This document shows, in pieces, positions 33,906 to 41,551 of a stretch of DNA of 64,000 nucleotides. The stretch covers positions 1,612,001 through 1,676,000 of the forward strand of contig NZ_SRLC01000002.1 of assembly GCF_004765605.1 (NCBI RefSeq), read 5' to 3'. Numbering within the stretch: the stretch's first letter is position 1; each line of letters begins with the position of its first letter. The notes beneath the pieces are model-generated. The model was not told where the DNA came from. It made no database searches and was given only the letters and a program-made list of their open reading frames with translations. Source of the DNA: Hymenobacter aquaticus. GTDB taxonomy: Bacteria > Bacteroidota > Bacteroidia > Cytophagales > Hymenobacteraceae. The position numbers and the translations under genes are program-made.

Positions 33906-34571
33906 TTACATTGGCAGCTTTTCGTCTTTCAGCAGCTGGGGAAACAGCTGGCGGAAGTGCTCCACTTTGGGCCTCGACACGTGGTCGATGTAGCCCTGGG
34001 TGGGGTGGAGGCGGTAGTAGCCCTGGTGGTATTTCTCGGCCGGCCAGAAGCCGGTGAAGGCCGTTACCTGGGTCACGATGGGGGCGGAGTAACGCTTGGA
34101 GGCATTGACGCGCCGGATGGCCGCCTCGATCAGCTGCTTTTCCTGGGGCGTGCGGTAGAAGGCTACCGAGCGGTATTCGGGGCCGGTGTCGGGGCCCTGG
34201 CGGTTGAGCTCGGTGGGGTTGTGCGCCCCCAGCAGAAACACGTCGAGCAGCTGGGCGTAGGTGACCACCTTGGGGTCGTAGTACACCTGCACCGATTCGG
34301 CGTGGCCGGTCTGCCCGCTGCCGACCTCTTCGTAGCTGGGGTTCTTGGTGGTGCCGCCCGCGTAGCCCGACACCGCCTCGCGCACGCCGCGTACTTCCTC
34401 AAAGGTTTCCTCGTGGCTCCAGAAGCAGCCCCCGGCGAAGGTGGCCACTGCCAGGCCGGTAAGGTCTTTGGGCGCGGCCCCGGCCGTGGAGCGGGCGGGC
34501 GCCTGAGCCTGGGCCGAGCCGGCCACGCCCACGGTAAGCAGAACGGATAAACAACGGGTGAGCAGGTTCAT
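33906..34571 (-). CDS. msrA: Exported peptide-methionine (S)-S-oxide reductase
   Basis: 221 residues from ATG 34571. The signal peptide (LTRCLSVLLTVGVAGSAQAQ) directs it to the periplasm. The active site is GGCFWSHEETFEEV with Cys49, followed by GYAGGTTKNPSYEEV, the family hallmark. No further Cys remains in the mature part, so it appears to be a one-Cys MsrA lacking a resolving Cys. It reduces methionine-S-sulfoxide in envelope proteins. It is the last gene of a co-directional series that also holds ECF sigma, anti-sigma, a YedY-like enzyme, cytochrome b and MsrB. Confidence 0.95.
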   Translation of the reverse strand: MNLLTRCLSVLLTVGVAGSAQAQAPARSTAGAAPKDLTGLAVATFAGGCFWSHEETFEEVRGVREAVSGYAGGTTKNPSYEEVGSGQTGHAESVQVYYDPKVVTYAQLLDVFLLGAHNPTELNRQGPDTGPEYRSVAFYRTPQEKQLIEAAIRRVNASKRYSAPIVTQVTAFTGFWPAEKYHQGYYRLHPTQGYIDHVSRPKVEHFRQLFPQLLKDEKLPM

Positions 34572-34680
34572 ACGGCAGCAGGAAATAGGTGAAATGCGGA
34601 ATGAAGCGCCGGTTGCGTCCGGCTTTCGGGTGGGTAGACGCGCCGCCGGGCCGTTCCTTACTGGGCCAGCAGGAAAAAAC

Positions 34681-34947
34681 TTACGAGCGGCCCAGACCGG
34701 CCTGGCGCAGGCGCTCCTGTAGACGCTGCCGGGCCTCGGCCGACAAGCCGGCTTGCTCGGGAGCTGCCGTGGCCGCGCGGGCCAGCTCGGCAATCAGCAC
34801 GGTTTGGCGGGCGTAGCGGCGGCAGTAAGGGCAGTAGCGCAGGTGCAGCCACAGGCTGTTGCGCTCCGTCGGCGGCAGGGCCGCCTCGGCGCGCTGCTCC
34901 AGCAGCAGGGTGGCTCGTTGGCAGGAAATGATTCGTAGCATAGACAT
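34681..34947 (-). CDS. Zinc-finger (ZAS-like) anti-sigma factor
   Basis: 88 residues. The HLRYCPYC sequence (H-x3-C-x2-C) is the zinc-binding core of the ZAS anti-sigma domain, preceded by a helix rich in Leu and Glu. There is no membrane segment, so it is a soluble anti-sigma protein. Its ATG at 34947 overlaps the stop codon of the ECF sigma gene by one nucleotide (TAATG), which is typical of a co-translated sigma/anti-sigma pair. ZAS proteins often sense thiol oxidation, which would fit the flanking msr genes. Confidence 0.85.
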   Translation of the reverse strand: MSMLRIISCQRATLLLEQRAEAALPPTERNSLWLHLRYCPYCRRYARQTVLIAELARAATAAPEQAGLSAEARQRLQERLRQAGLGRS

Positions 34948-35561
34948 TACGCGGTAGCAGCCCGACCCAGGCCGTTTTTTTCCAGGCAGCGCCGCAGCTG
35001 CAGCTTGGCCCGGTGCACGAGTACCCAGTAGTTGGCCGCACTCAGCCCCAGCTCCCGACAGATTTCCTCGGCGGAAAGTTCTTCGACAAAGCGCAGGGCA
35101 AACACGGCTTCCTGCTGGGGCGGCAGCTTTTGCTGGCACCGCCGCAGCACCTCGCGCAGCTCCTGTAACTCCATCGGCCCATCGGCCGGGTCCCAGCTGA
35201 TGGGGTGCTGCTCGCCCCGCCAGTGGCCGTTGTGGAGCTCGAAGAAAGTAGCTTCCGTAGGGCCGGTAGCGTCCAGGGCCTCCAGGCCAATTTCGGGGTG
35301 GCGGGCCCGGCGGCGGTAGTAGTCGATGAGCTTGCGCTTGAGAATCACGAACAGCCAGGTGCGCTCCGAGGCCTCGGCCCGAAACGAAGCCAGTCCGTCC
35401 AGGGCGCTGAGCAAGGTATCCTGCACCAGCTCCTCGGCGCTGGCCGCGTCGGGCACGCGGGCCCGGGCGTAGCGGTAGAGCTCGTCGCCGTAGCGGGCCA
35501 GCCAGAGCTGGGGTTCGGGAGGTGCCGGGGCGGCGGCGGGCAGGTGCGAGGGTAAGGACAC
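34947..35561 (-). CDS. ECF-type RNA polymerase sigma factor
   Basis: Sigma-70 region 2 is seen as YGDELYRYARARVPDAASAEELVQDTLLSAL followed by RTWLFVILKRKLIDYYRRR. Region 4 is LPPQQEAVFALRFVEELSAEEICRELGLS followed by NYWVLVHRAKLQLRRCL. The frame lacks an early ATG; GTG 35561 (204 residues) is chosen over a TTG at 35582. It is co-translated with the anti-sigma gene and lies inside the methionine-sulfoxide reductase cluster, so it probably directs an envelope oxidative-stress response. Confidence 0.9.
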   Translation of the reverse strand: MSLPSHLPAAAPAPPEPQLWLARYGDELYRYARARVPDAASAEELVQDTLLSALDGLASFRAEASERTWLFVILKRKLIDYYRRRARHPEIGLEALDATGPTEATFFELHNGHWRGEQHPISWDPADGPMELQELREVLRRCQQKLPPQQEAVFALRFVEELSAEEICRELGLSAANYWVLVHRAKLQLRRCLEKNGLGRAATA

Positions 35562-35677
35562 AGCAAGCAGCAAGTGAAACAAGAAGAAGCGGGGCGCCGG
35601 CAGCCGGCCCCGCTCCGCACAACCTAACGAAAAATCACCTGCCTGTGGTTTAGGTGGTGGATGCTGATTACTAGCAC

Positions 35678-35831
35678 TGTCATCCTGAGCTTTGCGAAGG
35701 AGCTTCCTCCATGTCCTGATAAGTCAATTCAACGTGCTAAAGCCTTCAACTGCGAATGAAGAGGGGTTGCGCGTTGGGATAACCCGTTGTGGGGTAGAGG
35801 AGGAAGGTCCTTCGCAAAGCTCAGGATGACA
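35678..35831. repeat. Palindromic repeat, family A
   Basis: TGTCATCCTGAGCTTTGCGAAGG... (33-nt arm, 35678-35710) is repeated in inverted orientation at 35799-35831 with a single mismatch. Related copies are at 47503-47604 and, as a solo half, 39299-39361. It occupies the gap between the YedY-like and ECF sigma genes. Confidence 0.8.
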
Positions 35832-35869
35832 ACCCTAACAACGGACAATAAACAGTCAACAACTGCCAC

Positions 35870-36685
35870 CTACAGACTCGAATGCCAGTCGTAGCCTCGC
35901 TCGGCCCAGTAGTCGGGGGGGCGCTGGTCGGTGAAGGCCAGGGTGCCGATGCGCTTGAGCTGCTTGATGCCGTACTTGAGCGGGGTCACCAGGCGCAGGG
36001 GCGCGCCGTGGTCGGGCGTGAGGGGCTGCCCGTTCATCTCGTAGCACAGCAGCGTCTGAGGGTGCAGGGCGCTGGCCAGGTCCAGGCCCACGTAGTACTT
36101 GCCGTCGGGGGTAGCCAGGCTAGCGTAGCGGGCCTGGTCGGCGGGCTGCCCGGTGCCGGGCGCGGGACGCGGGTCGGTAGCCAGCGGGTAGCGGGCCAGC
36201 AGGTCGGAAAGCCGGGCCCCGGCCCAGGTCACCACGGTGCTCCAGCCCTCAATGCACCTAAGCTCGGTGGTCATTTCGACCCGGGGCAGGGCCTGGATGT
36301 CGGCCAGGGTAAACTCCTGGTTGCGGGCTGCGCCGCCCGGGGCGTAGCCTTGCACGCGCAGCCGCCAGGCCGTCAGGTCCAGGTCGTCTTTCAACCCCAC
36401 GTGCCCATTCACGCGCGGCATTCGGGCCCGGCTTTTTGGAAACACCGGGGCCAGCTGGGCGTTGCTCAGGTACTCGCCGGCCAGCTGGCCGTTGGCTTCG
36501 AGCACCCGGCGCAGGGGCTGGGGCACGCCCTGCTCGGCGGGCCGGGTCACGAGCCAGCCCCAGCCGCCCAGGCCCGCCAGGCCGGCCAAGCCCAGCGTGA
36601 TAAACGAGCGGCGGGAGCGGCGGGCCGCTTCCTGCTGCGCCTCGGCGTCGGTCAGGAGCCGGCCGGGTTGTGGTTGGTCAGTCAT
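35870..36685 (-). CDS. YedY/MsrP-like molybdopterin oxidoreductase
   Basis: 271 residues. The N-terminus carries a twin-arginine signal (ARRSRRSFITLGLAGLAGLG), so the folded cofactor-bound enzyme is exported. The sulfite-oxidase-fold Mo-pterin domain includes TTELRCIEGWSTVVTW with Cys144 as molybdenum ligand, and HGAPLRLVTPLKYGIKQLK near the C-terminus. MsrP relatives reduce protein methionine sulfoxide using electrons from a membrane haem protein. The cytochrome b gene 11 bp upstream is the likely electron donor. A sulfite-oxidase-like role remains possible. Confidence 0.88.
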   Translation of the reverse strand: MTDQPQPGRLLTDAEAQQEAARRSRRSFITLGLAGLAGLGGWGWLVTRPAEQGVPQPLRRVLEANGQLAGEYLSNAQLAPVFPKSRARMPRVNGHVGLKDDLDLTAWRLRVQGYAPGGAARNQEFTLADIQALPRVEMTTELRCIEGWSTVVTWAGARLSDLLARYPLATDPRPAPGTGQPADQARYASLATPDGKYYVGLDLASALHPQTLLCYEMNGQPLTPDHGAPLRLVTPLKYGIKQLKRIGTLAFTDQRPPDYWAERGYDWHSSL

Positions 36686-36696
36686 AAGACGCAAGC

Positions 36697-37404
36697 TTAG
36701 GCGGGAAGAGTAGGAGAGGAAGCCGGGGGCGTGGGGGCCGGAGCCGGGTCGGGTACGTCCACCACCTCGAAGCCCGCTACCATCGCCCGGAAGTTGTTCC
36801 AGCCGGCCCGCACCACCTGGGCAATGTGGACCACGAAAAACAGGACGTACCCGATAGTCAGGGCGAAATGCTCGAGCCGGGCCCACTCGTAGCCGCCCAG
36901 CAGGGTCGTCAGCCAGGCCAGCTGGGTGGGCTTGTAAATCGCCAGGCCGGTGAGCAAGGAGCCCGCGCCCATCAGCACCACGGCGGTGTAGGCAATCTGC
37001 TGGGCCCCGTTGAACTTCTGGGCCGGCAGCGGCTCCTTGCGGATTCCCAGGTCGTGGAGCACGGTCTGCCAGGCGCTGGCCAGGGAACGGCGGTTGGGCA
37101 CCAGCTCCCGCCACTCGCCCGACACCAGCGTGTAGGTCACGTAGGCCAGGCCGTTGAGGGCAAACACCCACATCAGCACGAAGTGCCAGGCCATGCCCTG
37201 GGCCAGCTTGTGGTCCATATGAAAGGCCTGGTAAAACGACTGCGGGAAAAACTTGAGCAGCGTCGTATGGCCCCAGCCGAGGCGGTACACGTCGTTGGCC
37301 CAGTAAATCCAGAGGCCGCTCCAGATCATCAGGGCCAGCACCGGGAAGTTGAGCCAGTGGAACCAGCGGATGGCCAGCGGGTGCTTTGCAACGAGGCGTT
37401 TCAT
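36697..37404 (-). CDS. Cytochrome b/b561-type membrane haem protein
   Basis: ATG 37404 (MKRLVAKHPLAIRWFHWLNF) gives 235 residues with four to five membrane helices. Histidines in or next to helices (His16, His74, and others near EHFALTIGYVLFFVVHIAQV) can ligate two b haems, as in the Ni-hydrogenase/thiosulfate-reductase cytochrome b family. A Pro/Ala-rich tail ends the protein. It lies directly upstream of the YedY-like gene and probably passes quinol electrons to it, the job done by MsrQ/YedZ elsewhere, although this is a different cytochrome family. Confidence 0.85.
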   Translation of the reverse strand: MKRLVAKHPLAIRWFHWLNFPVLALMIWSGLWIYWANDVYRLGWGHTTLLKFFPQSFYQAFHMDHKLAQGMAWHFVLMWVFALNGLAYVTYTLVSGEWRELVPNRRSLASAWQTVLHDLGIRKEPLPAQKFNGAQQIAYTAVVLMGAGSLLTGLAIYKPTQLAWLTTLLGGYEWARLEHFALTIGYVLFFVVHIAQVVRAGWNNFRAMVAGFEVVDVPDPAPAPTPPASSPTLPA

Positions 37405-37472
37405 CGGCAGCGGGGCGAAAGGGTGAGGCAAAAGCGCCGCCGGCCGGCGGCGCGGATAAAGTACTGGGAAAG

Positions 37473-38012
37473 TTACTTGGCGGCCTCAAACAGCATGGCG
37501 TCCGAGTCCAGGCAGTAGCGCAGGCCGGTGGGCTTGGGACCATCCTCGAAGACGTGGCCCAGGTGGCCGCCGCACTGGGCGCACACGATTTCGTCGCGAC
37601 TCATGCCCAGGGTGTTGTCGGCCGCGACCTTGAGGCTGCCCTCCGCGGCCGGGGCCCAGAAGCTGGGCCAGCCCGTGCCGCTCTCAAACTTGGTGTCGGA
37701 GGTAAAAAGCAGGTTGTGGTCGGCGGCGCAGTAGTAGCGGCCCTTCGCGTGGTTGTTGAAGTACTTGTTGCGGAAGGCCGGCTCGGTGCCCTGCTGGCGC
37801 AGAATAAAGTACTGGGCCGGGGTGAGCTGCTTACGCCACTCGGCATCGGTCTTGCGGACCGGAAACTCGTTGGGCTTGCCCGTGACGGGCCGGGGCCGGG
37901 GGTAAGTGCCAGCCACGGCCTTTTCGGCCCCGGAAAGGCGGGTAGCGCCGGGGCGCAGCGTGGTGAAGGCCAACAACGCCGTAGCCGCGAGCAGGCAAAG
38001 CAGAGTACGCAT
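37473..38012 (-). CDS. msrB: Exported peptide-methionine (R)-S-oxide reductase
   Basis: 179 residues with an N-terminal signal sequence (LLCLLAATALLAFTTLRPGA). The MsrB fold is shown by KFESGTGWPSFW and the catalytic Cys167 in LRYCLDSDAM. Of the usual zinc-binding pair of CxxC motifs, the second is intact (Cys144-AQ-Cys147) but the first reads Cys95-AA-Asp98. It reduces methionine-R-sulfoxide, complementing MsrA in the same cluster. The promoter box lies 2 nt before the ATG, so the mRNA may be leaderless. Confidence 0.95.
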   Translation of the reverse strand: MRTLLCLLAATALLAFTTLRPGATRLSGAEKAVAGTYPRPRPVTGKPNEFPVRKTDAEWRKQLTPAQYFILRQQGTEPAFRNKYFNNHAKGRYYCAADHNLLFTSDTKFESGTGWPSFWAPAAEGSLKVAADNTLGMSRDEIVCAQCGGHLGHVFEDGPKPTGLRYCLDSDAMLFEAAK

Positions 38013-38014
38013 AG

Positions 38015-38022
38015 CAAAGGTA
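38015..38022 (-). promoter_or_regulatory. -7 box of msrB, immediately before the start codon
   Basis: The minus strand reads TACCTTTG, then CT, then ATG at 38012. An exact TAnnTTTG box this close implies a leaderless transcript for the Msr cluster. Confidence 0.6.
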
Positions 38023-38193
38023 AAGTACAGGTAGCCAGACCCGTTTGAGTCTTATAGCCCGGTAGACGCCCGCCCGGCTCTTTCCTTACAGCCCACCCGA
38101 AAAATAGTTTGCCCGCCCCGCCGCCGTGGGGCGGGAACTGCGCCGCCTGGGCCTTGGCGCTGGGTTCTCAGTGGCAGCCGGGGAGCTAGCGAG

Positions 38194-38395
<202 letters not shown>

Positions 38396-38467
38396 CCCCG
38401 CGCCGCAAGCTTCCAAAATACCGGCCCTTTGCCTACCTTATCCGACTCCTAATATCTTCTCTATCCT

Positions 38468-39028
38468 ATGGCCCGAGTAACCGGAAACAGCCTGCTGCGT
38501 GGCCTCAGCGGCACCCTGGGCAACATCACCATCCGCCAGGTCGGCAAGGAAACCATCGTCTCGGCCGCCGAGGGGCCCAAGAAGGCACCGCCCTCCGAGA
38601 AGCAGCTGATCCAGCGCCAGCGCATGCATTTAGCCCGGTGCTACTCGGAAATCCTGAAGCAAGACCCGGCCCTCAAGGCGCTTTACGCCACCGGAATTAC
38701 CGACCGCCTCAAAAACGCCCGCCTGGTTGCTATCAGCGACTTTATGAACTCGCCTGAAGTCCTGGGAGCCGACCTAAGCGCCTACCGAGGCCGCCCCGGC
38801 GACGGTATCCGCCTCTACGCTACTGATGATTTCGCCGTCGTGGGCGTAGAGGCTCGTCTGTACTCGGCCGCTGACCAGCTCCTGACCCAAGGGCCGGCGG
38901 TGCTCCAACCCGACGGCTGCTGGCTGTTCCGCCTGCCTCCGGCTGGTCTACCGCAGTCCGCCACCCGCCTCGACGTAGTGGCCTCCGACCGGCCCGGCAA
39001 CCATACGCTCCGGCAGTTTCCGCTGTAG
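38468..39028 (+). CDS. Conserved hypothetical protein
   Basis: 186 residues. It begins MARVTGNSLLRGLSGTLGNI and TIRQVGKETIVSAAEGPKK, a style I associate with uncharacterised Bacteroidota proteins (M-A-R-x-T-G-N-x-L-x-R-G-x-S-G). A helical, charged middle contains KQLIQRQRMHLARCYSEIL and a beta-rich C-terminus follows. No signal peptide, membrane helix or catalytic motif is visible. Neighbours are repeats on both sides, so context gives no clue to function. Confidence 0.65.
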   Translation: MARVTGNSLLRGLSGTLGNITIRQVGKETIVSAAEGPKKAPPSEKQLIQRQRMHLARCYSEILKQDPALKALYATGITDRLKNARLVAISDFMNSPEVLGADLSAYRGRPGDGIRLYATDDFAVVGVEARLYSAADQLLTQGPAVLQPDGCWLFRLPPAGLPQSATRLDVVASDRPGNHTLRQFPL

Positions 39029-39089
39029 CCTGCGTTCCTGCGTTTTGTCCTATCCGGCCAGCTTCCGGGTATGGCGCTTCCTGCCACTT

Positions 39090-39133
39090 AGTCTAGAAGC
39101 AGTCTAGAGCCAGTCTAGAAGCAGTCAAGAAGC
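39090..39133. repeat. Four tandem 11-bp repeats
   Basis: AGTCTAGAAGC, AGTCTAGAGCC, AGTCTAGAAGC and AGTCAAGAAGC follow each other without gaps at 39090-39133. The 11-bp period is about one helical turn. Confidence 0.85.
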
Positions 39134-39259
39134 ACTATAGCGGAAATATCCACTTTCCCCGGACCTGCCCCGGGACTTCCCGCGTGCCATTGCGAGGCGC
39201 ACCCGAAGGACAGCGTAGCTAATCCGTCCTCTGCGCGGGTAGCCCCGGCCTGTTACCAG

Positions 39260-39295
39260 AAAGCCCTTTCCTACGCGCTGGTGGGAAAGGGCTTT
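39260..39295. terminator. Terminator-like hairpin
   Basis: AAAGCCCTTTCC (39260-39271) pairs with GGAAAGGGCTTT (39284-39295) around a 12-nt loop. It lies about 230 bp after the 38468-39028 gene, before the convergent ligase gene. Confidence 0.6.
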
Positions 39296-39298
39296 GGT

Positions 39299-39361
39299 GC
39301 GTTGGTATTGCCCGCGGTGGGGTAGGGGAGGAAGGTCCTTCGGCTGCGCCTCAGGATGACA
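39299..39361. repeat. Solo half-copy of palindromic repeat family A
   Basis: GGAGGAAGGTCCTTCGGC...CTCAGGATGACA (39328-39361) and the GCGTTGG...GTGGGGTAG lead-in match 35770-35831. The opposing arm is absent. Confidence 0.7.
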
Positions 39362-39387
39362 GACGGAAATTGACAAACGGGGTAGAG

Positions 39388-41022
39388 TTACTTACCGGCC
39401 GGGAACTCGTAGCCGTGGAAGTCCTGGCGGAGCTGGGTTTTGAGCAGCTTGCCGGTGGCGGTGTGGGGTAATTGGTCGACGAACTCTACCGCGTCGGGTG
39501 TCCACCAGTGGGCTACTTTGCCCTCGAAGAAGGCCAGCAGCTCCTCTTTACTGACCTCGGCTTCGAGCTTGCGCACGACCACCAGCAGGGGCCTTTCGCT
39601 CCACTTGGGGTGGGGCAGGCCGATGACGGCGGCCTCGGCCACGGCGGGGTGGGCCACGGCCAGGTTTTCCAGGTCGATGGAGCTGATCCACTCGCCCCCC
39701 GACTTGATGACGTCCTTGGACCGGTCGGTGATGTTCATGAAGCCGCTGGGGTCGATGGTGGCTACGTCGCCGGTGCGGAACCAGCCATCCGGGGTAAACT
39801 GGGCCCGGTTATCGGACTGGTAGTAGCCGCCGGCCACGAAGGGGCCGCGCACGAGCAGGTCGCCGAAGGCCCGGCCGTCGTGGGGCAGCTCGTGGCCCTC
39901 GTCGTCCACGATTTTCAGGTCGATGCCGAAGATGGCGCGGCCCTGCTTGGTGCTAATGGCAAACTGCTCATCGGGGCTGAGGCTGAGCTGCTGGCTCTTG
40001 GGCGTGTTGACGGTGCCCAGGGGCGAGGTTTCGCTCATGCCCCAGGCGTGGCGGATGGTCACGCCCAGCTCCTCGTCGAAAGCCCGGAGCAGGGCCGGCG
40101 GGCAGGAAGCTCCGCCCACTATCATCTTGGAAAGCGTGCTGAAGCGGGCCTTTTTCTCCCGCATGAAGGTGAGCAGGCCAAACCAGATGGTGGGCACCCC
40201 GGCCGAGAAGGTCACGCCCTCGTTCTCGAACAGCTCGTACAGGCTGGCCGCGTCGAGGCCGGGGCCGGGCAGCACCAGCTTGCAGCCGATCATGGGGGCC
40301 AGGTACGGTATGCCCCAGGCGTTGACGTGGAACATGGGCACCACGGGCAGAATCACGTCCCGGGCCGAGCAGTTGAAGCAGTCGGGCAGGGCCGCGGCGT
40401 AGCTGTGCAGCAGCGTGGAGCGGTGGGAGTAGAGCACGCCCTTGGGCTGGTCGGTGGTGCCGGAGGTGTAGCAGAGCGAGGAGGCGGTGTTCTCGTCGAA
40501 ATAGGGCCACTCAAACTCGGGCTTGTGGGCGGCCAGCAGGTCTTCGTAGCAGCGGATGTCGGGTAGGGTGCTGGCCTCGGGCATGTGGGCGCGGTCGGTC
40601 ATCAGCACCCAGCCTTCCACCTTGGGGCAGTGCGGGGCCAGCTTCTCGACCAGGGGCAGAAAGGTCAGGTCGAAGAAGATGAACCGGTCGGCGGCGTGGT
40701 TGATGATGTAGACGAGCTGCTCGGCAAAGAGGCGGGGGTTGATGGTATGGCACACCGCCCCGATACCCGAGACACCATAGTACAGCTCGAAGTGGCGGTG
40801 GTTGTTCCAGGCCAGCGTCCCGATTCGGTCCCCGTTTTGCACGCCCAGCTCGGTCAGGGCATTGGCCAGCTGCTGGGCCCGCAGGTGGGCGGCGTGGTAG
40901 GTGTAGCGGTGGATGCCGCCCTCGGTCAGGCGGGTCACGATTTCGGTGTCGGCGTGCCACTTGGCGGCGTGCTGCAGGAGCCCGGCGATGCGCAGGGGCT
41001 CGTTCATCATTAATCCTTGCAT
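39388..41022 (-). CDS. Acyl-CoA synthetase / fatty-acid-CoA ligase (AMP-binding)
   Basis: 544 residues from ATG 41022 (MQGLMMNEPLRIAGLL); a start 12 nt further in is equally possible. ANL-superfamily motifs in order: P-loop YTSGTTDQPKGVLYSH, HAWGMSETSPLGTV, GWFRTGDVATID and the C-terminal PHTATGKLLKTQLR with the catalytic Lys. It adenylates a fatty or other carboxylic acid and makes the CoA thioester in the cytosol. The subtype resembles medium/long-chain and methylmercaptopropionate ligases; substrate length cannot be read. Downstream lie only repeats; upstream is the GxxExxY cassette. Confidence 0.92.
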   Translation of the reverse strand: MQGLMMNEPLRIAGLLQHAAKWHADTEIVTRLTEGGIHRYTYHAAHLRAQQLANALTELGVQNGDRIGTLAWNNHRHFELYYGVSGIGAVCHTINPRLFAEQLVYIINHAADRFIFFDLTFLPLVEKLAPHCPKVEGWVLMTDRAHMPEASTLPDIRCYEDLLAAHKPEFEWPYFDENTASSLCYTSGTTDQPKGVLYSHRSTLLHSYAAALPDCFNCSARDVILPVVPMFHVNAWGIPYLAPMIGCKLVLPGPGLDAASLYELFENEGVTFSAGVPTIWFGLLTFMREKKARFSTLSKMIVGGASCPPALLRAFDEELGVTIRHAWGMSETSPLGTVNTPKSQQLSLSPDEQFAISTKQGRAIFGIDLKIVDDEGHELPHDGRAFGDLLVRGPFVAGGYYQSDNRAQFTPDGWFRTGDVATIDPSGFMNITDRSKDVIKSGGEWISSIDLENLAVAHPAVAEAAVIGLPHPKWSERPLLVVVRKLEAEVSKEELLAFFEGKVAHWWTPDAVEFVDQLPHTATGKLLKTQLRQDFHGYEFPAGK

Positions 41023-41034
41023 ACGGTTTGGATG

Positions 41035-41091
41035 GGGTTTCACGCAGTGTTTCGCAGTGGAAGGCGCAGGGTCTCGCAGTGGTCGTTCTTA
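41035..41091 (+). repeat. Left inverted repeat of the GxxExxY cassette
   Basis: Blocks GGGTTTCACGC, AGTGTTTCGC, CGCAGGGTCT, CGCAGTGGTCG and TTCTTA match the right arm in order with a few transitions and short indels. The last three bases form the stop codon of the enclosed gene. Confidence 0.75.
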
Positions 41092-41466
41092 CAGACCGTT
41101 GACGAGGCGGTGCATGTGGTCTTTGAGGTGGGCTACGTTGAAGTTGATGAGCTGGCCCAGCTTGAGGTTGGAAAGCTTGAGGTAGGTGAGGAGCTGCTTG
41201 AAATGTACTTCCTGCAGGGCCTCTACGGATTTGATTTCTACGATTACTTTTCCGGCTACCAGTAGGTCGAGGCGGAAGCCGGCTTCCAGCTGCACCCCGG
41301 CATAAACCATCGGCAGGGCCACCTGCGTCTGCACCAGCAGGCCCAGCTGCCGCAGCTCATGGGCCAGGGCTACCTCGTATACCGATTCGAGCAGCCCTGG
41401 CCCGAGAGCAGTATGCACCTTAAAAGCCGCCCGACGAATCTCAAACGAAATATCATTCTCAGTCAT
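41089..41466 (-). CDS. GxxExxY protein (PD-(D/E)XK nuclease-like fold)
   Basis: 125 residues from ATG 41466. The eponymous motif is GPGLLESVYE (about residues 22-31). A nuclease-like core follows: FRLDLLVAGKVIVEIKSV, in which Asp and the E-x-K pair match the PD-(D/E)XK pattern, then QLLTYLKLSNLKLGQLINFN. The family is abundant in Bacteroidota and has no settled function. It is the only gene in an inverted-repeat-bounded unit, and its stop codon lies in the left repeat. A DNA-processing role in spreading the cassette is a hypothesis. Confidence 0.88.
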   Translation of the reverse strand: MTENDISFEIRRAAFKVHTALGPGLLESVYEVALAHELRQLGLLVQTQVALPMVYAGVQLEAGFRLDLLVAGKVIVEIKSVEALQEVHFKQLLTYLKLSNLKLGQLINFNVAHLKDHMHRLVNGL

Positions 41467-41495
41467 AATTCCTATATCTAGTTTCCGCTGAATAT

Positions 41496-41551
41496 AAGAA
41501 CAACACTGCGAAACCCTGCGGTTTACCACCGCGAGACACTGCGTGAAACCC
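41496..41551 (-). repeat. Right inverted repeat of the GxxExxY cassette
   Basis: Read on the minus strand from 41551: GGGTTTCACGC, AGTGTCTCGC, GGTGGTAAAC, CGCAGGGTTT, CGCAGTGTTG, TTCTTA. It aligns with the left arm along its whole length. The outermost G is shared with the TAG stop of the GH3 fusion gene. Confidence 0.75.

Larger units (their letters stand above)
41035..41551. mobile_element. Putative inverted-repeat cassette carrying a GxxExxY gene
   Basis: A 517-bp unit bounded by inverted repeats of about 57 bp (41035-41091 and 41496-41551), both starting GGGTTTCACGCAGTGT at the outer end. Almost all of the interior is the GxxExxY gene. It sits between the ligase start (41022) and the stop codon of the GH3 fusion gene (41551-41553). 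No transposase and no obvious target duplication were seen, so this is a candidate non-autonomous element rather than a proven one. Confidence 0.55.

Noticed and set aside
41023..41034. Target-site duplication flanking the GxxExxY cassette
   Set aside because: The bases outside the left arm (GGATG) and right arm (TACTC) do not match, so no duplication can be claimed.
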